The notes below the pieces were generated by a model. It was not told the origin of the DNA. It searched no databases and saw only the letters and a program-made list of their open reading frames with translations. 58,800 nt of DNA, taken from Terrimicrobiaceae bacterium. GTDB taxonomy: Bacteria > Verrucomicrobiota > Verrucomicrobiia > Chthoniobacterales > JAATET01. The translations under genes and the position numbers were made by a program. Numbering within the stretch: position 1 is the stretch's first letter; each line of letters starts with the position of its first letter. The stretch spans positions 1 to 58,800 of the forward strand of contig JAQTOP010000011.1 of assembly GCA_028713285.1 (NCBI GenBank). The letters run 5' to 3'. Below, one piece after another: positions 9,747 through 18,267 of this stretch.

Positions 9747-11002
9747 GGACTCTTCGCGTCGCGCCCCGATTTCCGCGACGGGCCGGCGCCGAGCGTCACC
9801 GTGGAGTCCGGCTTCAACCGATACTGGCCGTCCACGACGACGCGGTTTCCGGCGCTCAGGCCTTGTTCGATGAGCGTCCAGTCGCCGTCCGAATCGCCCG
9901 GTTGGACGACTGCCATTTTCACGGTCGAGTCAGGCTGGATCACGTAAACGAAAGCGCCGTCCGGTCCGCGCTGGATCGCGGCGGTTGGGACGCAGACGGC
10001 CGCCTTCCTGATGCCGAGCAGCAGGCGCACGTTTACGAACTGCCCCGGCCAAAGCCTGAGGTCCTCGTTCGCGAAGGTCGCCTTCAGCTTCACGGTGGCC
10101 GTCGTGGAATCGATCTGGTTGTCCATCACCGTCAGCTCGCCTTCGCTGAGCGTCGTGAGGTTGTCCCGATCCACGGCGATGACTTTGAGCGTCTGCTTTT
10201 GCAACAAGGCATCGCGCACCGGGGCGAGTTGCTGCTGCGGGAGCGTAAAGACCACGGAGATCGGCTGCACCTGATTGATGACCACGATGCCTGTGGCGTC
10301 GCCGGCGCGCACGATGTTGCCTTCATCGACGAGTCGGATGCCGGCGCGGCCTGAAATGGGGGAGAGCAGGCGCGTGTAGTCGAGCTGGGTCTGCGCGTTG
10401 TTGATGGCGGCCTGATCGGCGTTCACGAGGGCCGCGAGCTGAGCAACGCTGAACTTTTGCGTGTCGTAGGTTTGCTGGTCGATGACGCGGCTTTTCATCA
10501 GCGTGTCGTTGCGGGCGAGCATGAGGCGGGCGTTCGCGAGCTGCGCCTCGTCCTGTGCCTTCTTTGCGGCCGCCTGGTCGTATTGGGATTGATACGTGCG
10601 GGGGTCGATCTGCGCGAGTTGATCGCCCTTTTTCACCTCCTGGCCTTCGCGGAAAAGTATTTGCTGGATCTCGCCGTCCACGCGCGCCCGCACCGTCACG
10701 CTATTGAATGCCTGGGCGGTGCCGAGCGCCTGGAGGTAGATCGGAAAATCGCGTTGCTCGGCCGCGCCGGCCACCACGGGAATCGGCCGCGTGGCGTCGT
10801 CGTCCGCCCGAAGGCCATGCGCCTTCGCGCCGGCGACCGAAAGTGTGAACGCCTTCCAGACGGAAAACGTTCCCGCAATCGCAAGCAGCAGCAGGATCCA
10901 TCGGCCGGCCCGGAAGCGCTTTTCGGATGGGGGAGCGATCGGCGAATCGGGAGCCGCGGGCGGCAGTGCGGGCTCCGCGCGTTTTTCGTTGGTGACCATC
11001 AT
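9743..11002 (-). CDS. mdtA: RND periplasmic adaptor (membrane fusion protein), MdtA-like
   Basis: A 419-residue adaptor that bridges the inner-membrane RND pump and an outer-membrane channel. A cytoplasmic Pro/Ala-rich head (residues 1-30) is followed by one membrane anchor (about 32-50). A split lipoyl domain comes next (VRARVDGEIQQILFREGQEV and SPISGRAGIRLVDEG), interrupted by an alpha-helical hairpin rich in Gln, Ala and Asp, and then beta-barrel and membrane-proximal domains. DYTRLLSPISG is the classic HlyD/AcrA motif. The Ser/Arg-rich C-terminal tail is variable. It lies 7 bases after the Spy-like gene and overlaps the first permease by 4 bases. Confidence 0.93.
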   Translation of the reverse strand: MMVTNEKRAEPALPPAAPDSPIAPPSEKRFRAGRWILLLLAIAGTFSVWKAFTLSVAGAKAHGLRADDDATRPIPVVAGAAEQRDFPIYLQALGTAQAFNSVTVRARVDGEIQQILFREGQEVKKGDQLAQIDPRTYQSQYDQAAAKKAQDEAQLANARLMLARNDTLMKSRVIDQQTYDTQKFSVAQLAALVNADQAAINNAQTQLDYTRLLSPISGRAGIRLVDEGNIVRAGDATGIVVINQVQPISVVFTLPQQQLAPVRDALLQKQTLKVIAVDRDNLTTLSEGELTVMDNQIDSTTATVKLKATFANEDLRLWPGQFVNVRLLLGIRKAAVCVPTAAIQRGPDGAFVYVIQPDSTVKMAVVQPGDSDGDWTLIEQGLSAGNRVVVDGQYRLKPDSTVTLGAGPSRKSGRDAKSP

Positions 11003-11009
11003 GATACTT

Positions 11010-11396
11010 TTACTTCCCCGGGTTGTTCAATCGCTGGCGATGCTCGCTCTCGATTTGAGCCAGCCTGCGCCTTTGCTCCGCGCTCAGCGCGGCGGGCCCG
11101 GCGATCCGGGCATGGAACTCGACAAAGATCGCCCCGACCTGCCGCATCGTTTCCCGATGGATCGCTTCGAGCCGCGCCGCCGTGGTCTCGATGGTGGCGT
11201 CTATTTTTTGAATCTGGTCGGAGCTAAGGCCGGCGCGGCTCTGGAGGTGCTCGCGGATTTTTTGCGCGATTTCCGACTGGCTTGGAATCGCGGTGACCGA
11301 GTGCCTGGCAAGATTTAACCCGAGGATTCCCCCAGCCAGGCCGCCGGCCACGAAGATTGCCGCCGCGTAGGCGAGCATTTTCCATTTCGCGTTCAT
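11010..11396 (-). CDS. Spy/CpxP-like periplasmic protein (putative envelope-stress sensor)
   Basis: A 128-residue protein with an N-terminal membrane anchor or uncleaved signal (about 7-28, rich in Ala/Gly/Leu) and a helical, charged periplasmic part. Residues 55-125 contain repeated LS-x-x-Q segments (LSSDQIQKIDATIE and LSAEQRRRLAQIE), the spacing expected in the LTxxQ / heavy-metal-resistance (Spy, CpxP, CnrX-like) families. In those families the protein acts as a chaperone or as a stress sensor that restrains a regulator. Here it is encoded between a sigma factor module and an RND pump, so sensing for that pump is an attractive inference. Its ATG overlaps the stop of the upstream gene. Confidence 0.7.
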   Translation of the reverse strand: MNAKWKMLAYAAAIFVAGGLAGGILGLNLARHSVTAIPSQSEIAQKIREHLQSRAGLSSDQIQKIDATIETTAARLEAIHRETMRQVGAIFVEFHARIAGPAALSAEQRRRLAQIESEHRQRLNNPGK

Positions 11397-11686
11397 CGAT
11401 TCAGCGCGGTGAGAAAAGCCTCGTCGGCAATCTGCGTGGTCGGATCCGCATCGTCATTGAGGCGGTTGTATTCCCACGCGCCGACTACGCAAACGAGCGC
11501 GAGCGAGCAGATCAGCGCGCGCCGGAAGATCGCCAGCGCATCCGGCGAAAAAGTCCCGCCGCCCGAGGAGCTGCGCCACGACGCAAGCACCCGGCTTTCC
11601 AAGCCATGCGGCGGGCTCCCGGGTTCCCGCGCCGCGGACGCCGCCGCGCGAAAGAGACGCTCCAAAATATCCTCTTTCCGATTCAC
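11393..11686 (-). CDS. Small single-span membrane protein, candidate anti-sigma factor
   Basis: A 97-residue protein with an Arg/Ser-rich cytoplasmic head and one membrane helix at about 56-72 (RRALICSLALVCVVGAWEY), leaving about 25 residues on the far side. No zinc-binding His/Cys cluster of the classical ZAS anti-sigma domain is present. Its placement, translationally coupled to the preceding ECF sigma gene and to the following Spy-like gene by 4-base overlaps, is that of an anti-sigma factor. The function is inferred from position only. Confidence 0.6.
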   Translation of the reverse strand: MNRKEDILERLFRAAASAAREPGSPPHGLESRVLASWRSSSGGGTFSPDALAIFRRALICSLALVCVVGAWEYNRLNDDADPTTQIADEAFLTALNR

Positions 11687-12270
11687 GACTTTGCCTCCTT
11701 CTCAATCCGGTCAAACCTCGCCCGCAGCTTTTGTCGCGCGCGAAATGCCCGCACCTTGACGACCGCGGGATTCCAGCCGGTCATCGCGGATACTTCCCGC
11801 ACGGAGCGCTCCTCGAGATGCAGGAAAGTGATTACCAAACGCTCCTTCGGCGCGAGGCCCGAGAGAAGCTGCTCGACCAGCTCGCGGGCGGCTTCCGCGT
11901 CGCTATCCGGCAACGCGCGGGCATCCCCCGTCAATTGATCGAGCATCCGCCCGGCGCTTTCGCCGAGGTCGGCATGGCGGATTTCCGGCCGGCGCTTTTC
12001 GTGCCGGAGCTGGTTCAGGCAGGTATTCACCGCGATCCGTGCCAGCCAATGAGCGAACGAGCCGTTCCCCGTGTATTGGTCCAGGCAGGAAAATAGTTTC
12101 ACGAAGATCATCTGACACAAATCCTCCTCGTCGGTTCGGGCGGGAAGGTGAGCCCGCACGATAGCCAGGACGTAGGGATAAAACTGCCGGAATAACTCGC
12201 GCGCCGCAGCTTCGTCGCCGCCGCGGACGCGCTGCAGGCAGCCCGGCAGATCAAACTCCGCTCCATCCAT
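11683..12270 (-). CDS. ECF-type RNA polymerase sigma factor
   Basis: A 195-residue sigma-70 family protein with only regions 2 and 4. Region 2 (about 20-90) contains FRQFYPYVLAIVRAHLP, the core-binding DLCQMIFVKLF helix and the -10 recognition HWLARIAVNTCLNQLR. Region 4 (about 130-185) shows LAPKERLVITFLHLEERS and a helix-turn-helix ending VVKVRAFRARQKLR. It is the first gene of the six-gene operon ending in the RND pump, so it most likely directs its own operon in response to a signal passed by the membrane protein and Spy-like protein. A divergent CBS gene lies 181 bases upstream. Confidence 0.9.
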   Translation of the reverse strand: MDGAEFDLPGCLQRVRGGDEAAARELFRQFYPYVLAIVRAHLPARTDEEDLCQMIFVKLFSCLDQYTGNGSFAHWLARIAVNTCLNQLRHEKRRPEIRHADLGESAGRMLDQLTGDARALPDSDAEAARELVEQLLSGLAPKERLVITFLHLEERSVREVSAMTGWNPAVVKVRAFRARQKLRARFDRIEKEAKS

Positions 12271-12451
12271 CCATCAATCCTCGCACGCACATCATCTAAA
12301 GACACCGCGAAGCGCATTGCGGTTACGTCGAAGTGACGAAAGGTGCTTCAACCGCCCGTTTCAAGCAGACTCGTTATGAGAAGGGCATGGCACGGCGTGC
12401 GGCGGGATCCATCCATCGGCCCTGTGACATTCGATCTCCTTCACCCGGCGA
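12271..12451. promoter_or_regulatory. Divergent intergenic region between the sigma/RND operon and the CBS gene
   Basis: This 181-base gap separates the starts of two divergent transcription units and must contain both promoters. No confident -35/-10 pair or operator could be picked by eye. An ECF-type promoter would be expected on the minus strand if the sigma factor is autoregulated. Confidence 0.4.
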
Positions 12452-12856
12452 ATGAAAACCAATCAAAAAACCCTCGGCAAACGCGCAAAGGAGGGCGCCG
12501 CAAAGCGTCCAAAGCCGCTGCAGAAGGAGAGTTCGCTGCACGAGGCCGGCGAGCAAATGCGTCGGCTGGGGACGGAGCGGTATCCGGTGGCGGCGGGAGA
12601 CCGGCTCGTGGGAACCGTGGAGGGAAAATTTCCCGACCGCAAGGCCGCCGGATACGGCCACGATCCCTCGACAACGCTCGTTGGCGACCACATGTCCCGG
12701 AAAAAATACTTTTGTCACGCGAACCAGTCCATTGAGGAGGCGAGAGACATCATGCGGGAGAATGGACTGCAACACCTGCCCGTCGTCGATGACGATCTCC
12801 ACATCATCGGAATCGTTGCGTTCGAAGAACTGCGCATGCCGGCTGCCGACGGCTGA
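12452..12856 (+). CDS. CBS-domain protein
   Basis: A 134-residue soluble protein. After a Lys-rich head (1-27) come two CBS motifs: a short, weakened first one (SLHEAGEQMRRLGTERYPVA, then DRLVGTVEG) and a clear second one at about 80-128 (VGDHMSRK, then IEEARDIMRENGLQHLPVV and IIGIVAFEEL). CBS pairs bind adenosyl ligands and regulate partner proteins; stand-alone versions are common in stress loci. It precedes the trehalose gene treZ by 105 bases on the same strand, so a stress-related role is plausible but not shown. Confidence 0.8.
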   Translation: MKTNQKTLGKRAKEGAAKRPKPLQKESSLHEAGEQMRRLGTERYPVAAGDRLVGTVEGKFPDRKAAGYGHDPSTTLVGDHMSRKKYFCHANQSIEEARDIMRENGLQHLPVVDDDLHIIGIVAFEELRMPAADG

Positions 12857-12961
12857 AAGTTTTCCAGCGCCAGGGGGGAATGCGCCCGTGCAACGTGCCG
12901 GGAATCGTTTCAGATCCGTGCGAGGATTGTCGCCTCCGCGCGGGAAACAGGTGGATGATAA

Positions 12962-14794
12962 ATGATCGATCGGGGTGCTGAACTTGGCGCACAAGGCGTG
13001 GAATATTGCGTGTGGTCTCCGCATACCGCGCGCGCCGTGGCGGAGATCGAGCCGGCAAACGGGGAGGCGCTTCGCCGCATTGCCCTGCAAAAAGACCAGG
13101 ACGGTTTTCATCGGGGAACGGATCCCGCGGGCCGGGCGGGGGATGCCTATGGATTCCGTCTGGACGGAGGGAGGCTGCTGCCGGATCCGGCCTCCCGGGC
13201 CCAGCGCGATGACGTGCATGGGCCGTCCCTGGTGGTTGACCCGCGGCGCTACGCGTGGCGGGACGCGGCGTGGGTTCGCCCACCATTTCGCGATCTCGTC
13301 CTCTACGAGCTGCATGTGGGAACGTTTACGCGGGAAGGGACTTTCCGTTCGGCGGCCGAGAAACTTGCGCACCTCGCGGCATTGGGACTAACGGCCATCG
13401 AATTGATGCCGGTGGCGGATTTTCCCGGGAGCCGCAACTGGGGTTACGACGGCGTGTTGATGTACGCGCCCGCGCGCTGCTATGGAACGCCGGATGATTT
13501 GCGCGCGCTGGTCGATGCCGCCCACGCCCTCGGCCTCGCGGTCATCCTGGATGTCGTTTACAATCACTTCGGACCGGCCGGGAACTACCTATCCGCCTAC
13601 AGCCCGCTGTATTTCAGCCCGCGCCATCACACGCCGTGGGGGAATGGTTTCAATTTTGACTTGGATTCCTGCGGGGCCGTGCGCCGATTTTTTTTGGGCA
13701 ATCCCGTTTTCTGGATGGAGGAATACCACCTCGACGGGTTCCGTTTGGACGCCACGCACGAGATACGGGATGACTCCCATCCGCCGCTCCTTGCGGAAAT
13801 GGCGGCTGCGATTCATGCCCGCGGCGGGTATGTCATGGCCGAGGATCCACGCAACGACGCCGGGCTGATTTCGCCGGACGGGCTCGGATTCGATGCCGTG
13901 TGGGCGGATGATTTTCATCATGTCGTCCGGGTGGGGCAGACGGAAGAGCGGTTTTCTTATTTTCAGGATTTTGCGGGAACGCGGGAGGAGGTGGCCAGCG
14001 TGCTGCGGCACGGCTGGCTTTACCGGGGGAGGATTTCGCAATTTCGCAACGCTCCCCGGGGGACCGAATGCCGGCATTTGCCGCCTGCGCGATTCATTCA
14101 TTGCCTTTCCAACCACGACCAGACGGGCAACCGCGCGCTCGGCGAGCGCCTTCATCATTTGATTTCACCCGAGGCCTACCGCGCGCTTTCCGTCCTGCTT
14201 TGTCTCACGCCGTACACGCCGTTGCTGTTCATGGGCCAGGAATGGGCGGCCTCCACACCGTTCCAATTTTTTACCGATCACGAAAAGGAACTGGGCGAAG
14301 AAATCACGCGGGGACGCCGCCGGGAATTTTCCGCATTCCCGGAGTTTTCGGCGGGGGGCGGTGTTCCAGATCCGCAGGACGAGAATACATTCCAGTGCTC
14401 CAAGCTCGACTGGGAGGAAATCCATGAGGCCGCGCACCGGGGCGTCCTCGCCCTGTACCGCGCGTGTCTTTCCCTGCGCCGGGACGATCCCTTGTGGCGT
14501 CCGGCCGATCGCGGGACATGGAGGGTTTTTCCCGCCGACTCCAAAGCCGATGCCGTGGTGTTGGCGAATTCCGGATACTCCCTGATCGTGAACTTGCGCG
14601 GCTCCGGCACGTTCGTGCCGCAGCAGGCGTTGGAGCGGGTGCTCTCCAGCGAGGAAGCCCGATTCGGAGGCTCGGGCGGCAGCGCATGGCAGGGGCAGGA
14701 AAATTCGATTCGCTTCACCGGTCCCGAGGCCCTGCTGCTTCGGAAAATCTCGCGCCGTTCGTCTCCGCGGGCCGCGAAGGCAGCGGTACCGTGA
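12962..14794 (+). CDS. treZ: Malto-oligosyltrehalose trehalohydrolase TreZ
   Basis: A 610-residue GH13 enzyme that hydrolyses the alpha-1,4 bond next to the terminal trehalosyl unit of maltooligosyl-trehalose, releasing trehalose. A short N-terminal beta domain (1-100) leads into the barrel: region I DVVYNHFG (197-204), nucleophile Asp263 in GFRLDATHEI, acid/base Glu294 in VMAEDPRND and transition-state Asp386 in CLSNHDQTGNR. The ED and NHDQ motifs are specific to TreZ within GH13. A good ribosome-binding site (aggtgg) lies 8 bases upstream of the ATG. The partner enzyme TreY is encoded convergently 0.7 kb away. Confidence 0.95.
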   Translation: MIDRGAELGAQGVEYCVWSPHTARAVAEIEPANGEALRRIALQKDQDGFHRGTDPAGRAGDAYGFRLDGGRLLPDPASRAQRDDVHGPSLVVDPRRYAWRDAAWVRPPFRDLVLYELHVGTFTREGTFRSAAEKLAHLAALGLTAIELMPVADFPGSRNWGYDGVLMYAPARCYGTPDDLRALVDAAHALGLAVILDVVYNHFGPAGNYLSAYSPLYFSPRHHTPWGNGFNFDLDSCGAVRRFFLGNPVFWMEEYHLDGFRLDATHEIRDDSHPPLLAEMAAAIHARGGYVMAEDPRNDAGLISPDGLGFDAVWADDFHHVVRVGQTEERFSYFQDFAGTREEVASVLRHGWLYRGRISQFRNAPRGTECRHLPPARFIHCLSNHDQTGNRALGERLHHLISPEAYRALSVLLCLTPYTPLLFMGQEWAASTPFQFFTDHEKELGEEITRGRRREFSAFPEFSAGGGVPDPQDENTFQCSKLDWEEIHEAAHRGVLALYRACLSLRRDDPLWRPADRGTWRVFPADSKADAVVLANSGYSLIVNLRGSGTFVPQQALERVLSSEEARFGGSGGSAWQGQENSIRFTGPEALLLRKISRRSSPRAAKAAVP

Positions 14795-14875
14795 TCGCTT
14801 CTGCGGGCGGGAAGACCGCCGGACTTTTCGATTCCCGGGAAACAGCCGAAGGCGCGTCGGGAGCGATTTCCTTAT

Positions 14876-15058
14876 ATGCCGGCAAGATCTCAAAAACAGC
14901 GAATGGCGGCGGGCGCTGCACTGGCTGCAAAGCGGGGCGAAACGAAGAAATCCCAGCTCAAGGGCGCCTCGAAGGACATGTATGCCTCGATGAGCGAACG
15001 GGAGCTTCGCGATATGGCGAAGACCAAACGCAGAAAACTTCCGGCCAAAAAGTCATGA
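14876..15058 (+). CDS. DUF3008 small basic protein
   Basis: A 60-residue, strongly basic protein with the conserved DUF3008 layout: MPARSQKQRMAAGAALAAKR at the start, then a KGASKDMYASMSERELRDMA core and a Lys/Arg-rich end. The family is widespread as tiny stress- or stationary-phase-associated proteins with no known activity. Its stop overlaps the start of the next gene by 4 bases, so the two are translated together. Confidence 0.85.
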   Translation: MPARSQKQRMAAGAALAAKRGETKKSQLKGASKDMYASMSERELRDMAKTKRRKLPAKKS

Positions 15059-15207
15059 ATCTCCTTCTGCTCATCATCCTGGCGATCGTTCTCGTCTCGG
15101 TCCTTCCCACATGGCCCTACAGTTCGGGGTGGGGCTATTATCCAAGCGGCGGACTCGGTTTTCTCCTCGTCATTCTGCTGATTCTCCTCCTTCTGGGGGT
15201 GATATGA
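15055..15207 (+). CDS. DUF3309 small membrane protein
   Basis: A 50-residue hydrophobic protein with two membrane segments (residues 2-17 and 33-50) around a Trp/Tyr/Gly-rich linker, LPTWPYSSGWGYYPSGG, the hallmark of DUF3309. Its function is unknown; members are often found among stress genes. It is translationally coupled to the DUF3008 gene by an ATGA overlap. Confidence 0.85.
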   Translation: MNLLLLIILAIVLVSVLPTWPYSSGWGYYPSGGLGFLLVILLILLLLGVI

Positions 15208-15325
15208 CGCTCCGGGCGAAGCCGGGTCAAATCTTGGCCGAGTGGTTTCCTTTTCACGGAAAATCAGGTCGGCATACGGCCATCTCGAATGCCGGTTGCG
15301 ATAATTTTTTGAAACACTTCACGCC

Positions 15326-15505
15326 ATGAGAACCCTTCACCTTGCCTTTTTATTCGCTGCCACTTCCGCCGCCCTCGTTTTCGGCGGATGCGTCAACGTC
15401 AGACACGAGCCCGAGCCGTCCACCACGACGACCACCACCACAAGCACCCTGCGGCCGGCTGTTTCCCCGTCCACCACGACGGTGGAGCGCACGACCACCT
15501 ACTAA
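15326..15505 (+). CDS. Small Thr-rich lipoprotein
   Basis: A 59-residue reading frame with a lipoprotein signal: basic Arg2, a hydrophobic core LAFLFAATSAALVF and a lipobox ending FGGC (Cys22). The mature part is about 37 residues, nearly all Thr, Ser, Pro and charged residues, with a run of seven Thr. It is probably an exported envelope peptide of unknown role. Its TAA stop overlaps the stop of treY on the opposite strand. Confidence 0.6.
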   Translation: MRTLHLAFLFAATSAALVFGGCVNVRHEPEPSTTTTTTTSTLRPAVSPSTTTVERTTTY

Positions 15506-18267
15506 CTTGTCTTTGCTTTCGGGACGAAAACCCCGAGCGGAAAATCGGCAAGCCACGTGGCCGCGAGGGCCTTGTTTTCCACGGGATGGGCCGTTGTTGC
15601 GGCGAGGATGTTTTCCCACGGGCCGGCGGATCCGGGGATCCCCGGCACCGCCGTGTCCGCCCACGCCTCGCCCCGGGGAAATGTCCCCAGCGGCCCGGTG
15701 AGCCGTGGCACCATGACCACGAGATGCCCGCCATTCCAGCTTCGGGAAAAGGCGATGAGACGCGAGGCATGAGTCCCCGTGGTCTCGAGCGGATGGTAGC
15801 CGGCATGGCGGAAAAAATCGGCGCGGGCGTGGCGGAGGCGCAGGAGCCTTTGCGTGACATGCAATTTAATCTGGCCGGACTTCCAGGTTTCCACCAGTTC
15901 GCCGGGCGTGGTGCCAACGAGTGAGGCAAGCCCTTGGCGGCGCGCCGCGTAGTCCACCGGCCGGCGGTTGTCGGGATCGACCAGGCTGAAATCCCACAAT
16001 TCCGTTCCCTGATAAAAATCCGGAACCCCGGGCGTGGTGCATTTCAACACGAGCTGGGCGAGCGAATTCATGGCGCCGAGCGGAGCCAGCCTTTCCACGA
16101 GGCGGCTGAAGCCCGCGAGAAATTCCGCGGAGCGGTTTGCATCGAGGATGCCGTCGATGAAATCCATCACGGCCTTTTCCCACTCCTCGTTCGGCTCCGT
16201 CCAGCTGCTGTTGATCTTGGCCTCCTTGAGGGCCTTCGTCATGTATTGCTGGATGCGGCCGGCGTAGGCGGAAGGCTCCTCCGGCGCGAGCGGCCACGAG
16301 CCCGCGAGCGTTTGATACAGCAGGTATTCCTCGTTGCGCGAGGGGGCGTAGTCGCCATTGATTCTGGCGCGAAGCCTCCTGTTCAGCCTGCTCCACTTTT
16401 TGAGGCCCTGCCGCCATTCCTCGGGAATTTCCGAGAGGGCGACGATGCGCATGCGCACGTCTTCGCTGCGCTTGGTGTCGTGCGTGGACGTGGCGAGTAG
16501 GGCGTGGGGGTGCCGTTCGAGGCGCGTGGCGCAGAGGTGATGGAACTCGCCGGGATCGAGGCCGAAAAGATCGGGATTGCCGCCCACCTCATTGAGGGCG
16601 ACGAGGCGGTTGTAGATGTAGAAAACCGTATCCTCCACGCCCTTGGCCATGACGGGACCGCTGTTTTGCTGGAACCTCATGACGAAGCGGACATGGGCCT
16701 CGCGCTGTTCGGGGGTGAGGTGGCCGGGCAGCCGGAGCAGCAGGACGCCGCGAAGGAAATCGAAAACCGATTTTTCCATCGAGGGATTACGCCGCCGCGC
16801 GGCGTGGATGGCGCGCAGAATCACCTTTTCCTCCTCGGCGGAGGGAGCGGTCTCGCCGGTGACATAGGTGCGATAAACGGGAAAGCAGGCAATGACTTCG
16901 CGCACGGCGGCGGTGAGGGTGTTGAGCGTGAAGTCGCGGAACTGGCGGTGCATTTCCGAAAGCCCGTCCAGCATGCGTCCGAGGGTGGCGATCTCGCTGC
17001 GGAGCGAGATTTGCATGGTGAGTTTTTTCTTTTCATAAACGAGCTCGGCGTAGTCGGGGTGGAGTCCGGTGAACTTCCCGTAGAGATTCGTCATGCGCTT
17101 CGCGGCGGCGGAATCGGTGAAGAGCTGGACGGCCTGGCAGGCGAATTCGTAGCCCGTGGCGCCATGCACCGGCCAGTCGGAGGGGATCTGCTCTCGGGCC
17201 GGATCGAGGATTTTTTCGACCAGGAGATAAAGCGGCCGTCCGCAGAGCTGGGCGTAGCGTTCCTGCACGCGGCGAAGGTAGGCGAGGGGATCCCAGAGCC
17301 CGTCGATGTGGTCGATCCGCAGGCCCGTCACGTCGCCGCGGGCCAGGAGCTCGAAGACGAGCAGGTGCGCGGCCTCGAAAACCTCGGGAATTTCGACGCG
17401 GATGGCGGCGAGCGTATTGATATCGAAAAAGCGGCGGTAATTGATTTCCTCGGCCGCCACGCGCCAGTAGCTTAGGCGGTAGAATTGCGCCTCGAGCAAT
17501 TCGTGAAGCGGGTCGAAGCTTTCCGTCCGTCCGACCTGCCCTTCGAAAAAGCGGAGAGTTTCGTCAATGGCATGGCGGATCGCGGCGTCCGTCGTGAGTT
17601 CACGCAGGGCATTTTTTGCCTCCGCGGCGGAAGCGCATTCGGCGCAGATTTCCAGCACGCGGCGCATCTGCTCTGCGGCGCCGCCGCGCAAGCGGCCGAG
17701 GGCGCGGCGCAGGATGAGGGGATAGCTGCGGGGATTGATCGGAAGACGGGTTTCGTAATAGAGGAGAAAAAACCCTCCGTCTTCCAGGCCGAGCCGAAAG
17801 GCGCCTTCTTCGAGCACCTTGCCGTAACGGTCGCCGAGAAGGGGAAGCAGGACGCGGTCGGAGAGCGCGTCCCTGCCGGGATGCCAATCGATATCGAAAA
17901 ATTTCGCATACGGCGAGGCGAGGCCTTCCTCCAGCACGGCCATCCACCAGCCATTGAGCGACTGACCGATGCCCATGTGATTCGGGACAAAATCCAGGAT
18001 CTGGCCCATGCCGCGCTGGCGCAGACCCGAGGTGAAGGCGCGGTGATCCGAATCATCTCCGATGGCGGGATTAAGGCGGTTGTGATTGGCGACGTCGTAG
18101 CCATGGGTGCTCTCGGGCGAGGCCTGAAAATAGGGCGAGGCATAAATGTCGCTGATGCCGAGCTCGTCGAGATAATCGAGCAGGGCGAGCGCGTCGCGAA
18201 AGGTGAACCCGGCGTGGAATTGCAGGCGATAGGTCGCCGACGGGATGCGTGCCGCCGCGAGGTTCAT
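15502..18267 (-). CDS. treY: Malto-oligosyltrehalose synthase TreY
   Basis: A 921-residue GH13 enzyme that isomerises the reducing-end alpha-1,4 bond of a maltodextrin to alpha,alpha-1,1, making maltooligosyl-trehalose for TreZ. The ATG at 18267 was chosen because the family begins IPSATYRLQFHAGFTF and this ATG overlaps the glgX stop by 4 bases; the frame stays open further upstream inside glgX but without homology. Motifs: region I LDFVPNHMG (91-99), nucleophile Asp319 in GLRIDHIDG, acid/base Glu351 in LVEKIL, and a THDTKRSEDVR segment for the third carboxylate. Length is normal for TreY. Confidence 0.95.
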   Translation of the reverse strand: MNLAAARIPSATYRLQFHAGFTFRDALALLDYLDELGISDIYASPYFQASPESTHGYDVANHNRLNPAIGDDSDHRAFTSGLRQRGMGQILDFVPNHMGIGQSLNGWWMAVLEEGLASPYAKFFDIDWHPGRDALSDRVLLPLLGDRYGKVLEEGAFRLGLEDGGFFLLYYETRLPINPRSYPLILRRALGRLRGGAAEQMRRVLEICAECASAAEAKNALRELTTDAAIRHAIDETLRFFEGQVGRTESFDPLHELLEAQFYRLSYWRVAAEEINYRRFFDINTLAAIRVEIPEVFEAAHLLVFELLARGDVTGLRIDHIDGLWDPLAYLRRVQERYAQLCGRPLYLLVEKILDPAREQIPSDWPVHGATGYEFACQAVQLFTDSAAAKRMTNLYGKFTGLHPDYAELVYEKKKLTMQISLRSEIATLGRMLDGLSEMHRQFRDFTLNTLTAAVREVIACFPVYRTYVTGETAPSAEEEKVILRAIHAARRRNPSMEKSVFDFLRGVLLLRLPGHLTPEQREAHVRFVMRFQQNSGPVMAKGVEDTVFYIYNRLVALNEVGGNPDLFGLDPGEFHHLCATRLERHPHALLATSTHDTKRSEDVRMRIVALSEIPEEWRQGLKKWSRLNRRLRARINGDYAPSRNEEYLLYQTLAGSWPLAPEEPSAYAGRIQQYMTKALKEAKINSSWTEPNEEWEKAVMDFIDGILDANRSAEFLAGFSRLVERLAPLGAMNSLAQLVLKCTTPGVPDFYQGTELWDFSLVDPDNRRPVDYAARRQGLASLVGTTPGELVETWKSGQIKLHVTQRLLRLRHARADFFRHAGYHPLETTGTHASRLIAFSRSWNGGHLVVMVPRLTGPLGTFPRGEAWADTAVPGIPGSAGPWENILAATTAHPVENKALAATWLADFPLGVFVPKAKTS

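Noticed and set aside
8238-9947. 569-codon plus-strand frame opposite the MdtB-like permease
   Set aside because: Same GC-driven antisense effect; charged, low-complexity translation with no family features.
14806-14820. Hairpin after treZ followed by four T
   Set aside because: Only 5 bp of stem and a short T run in a very GC-rich region; too weak to call a terminator.
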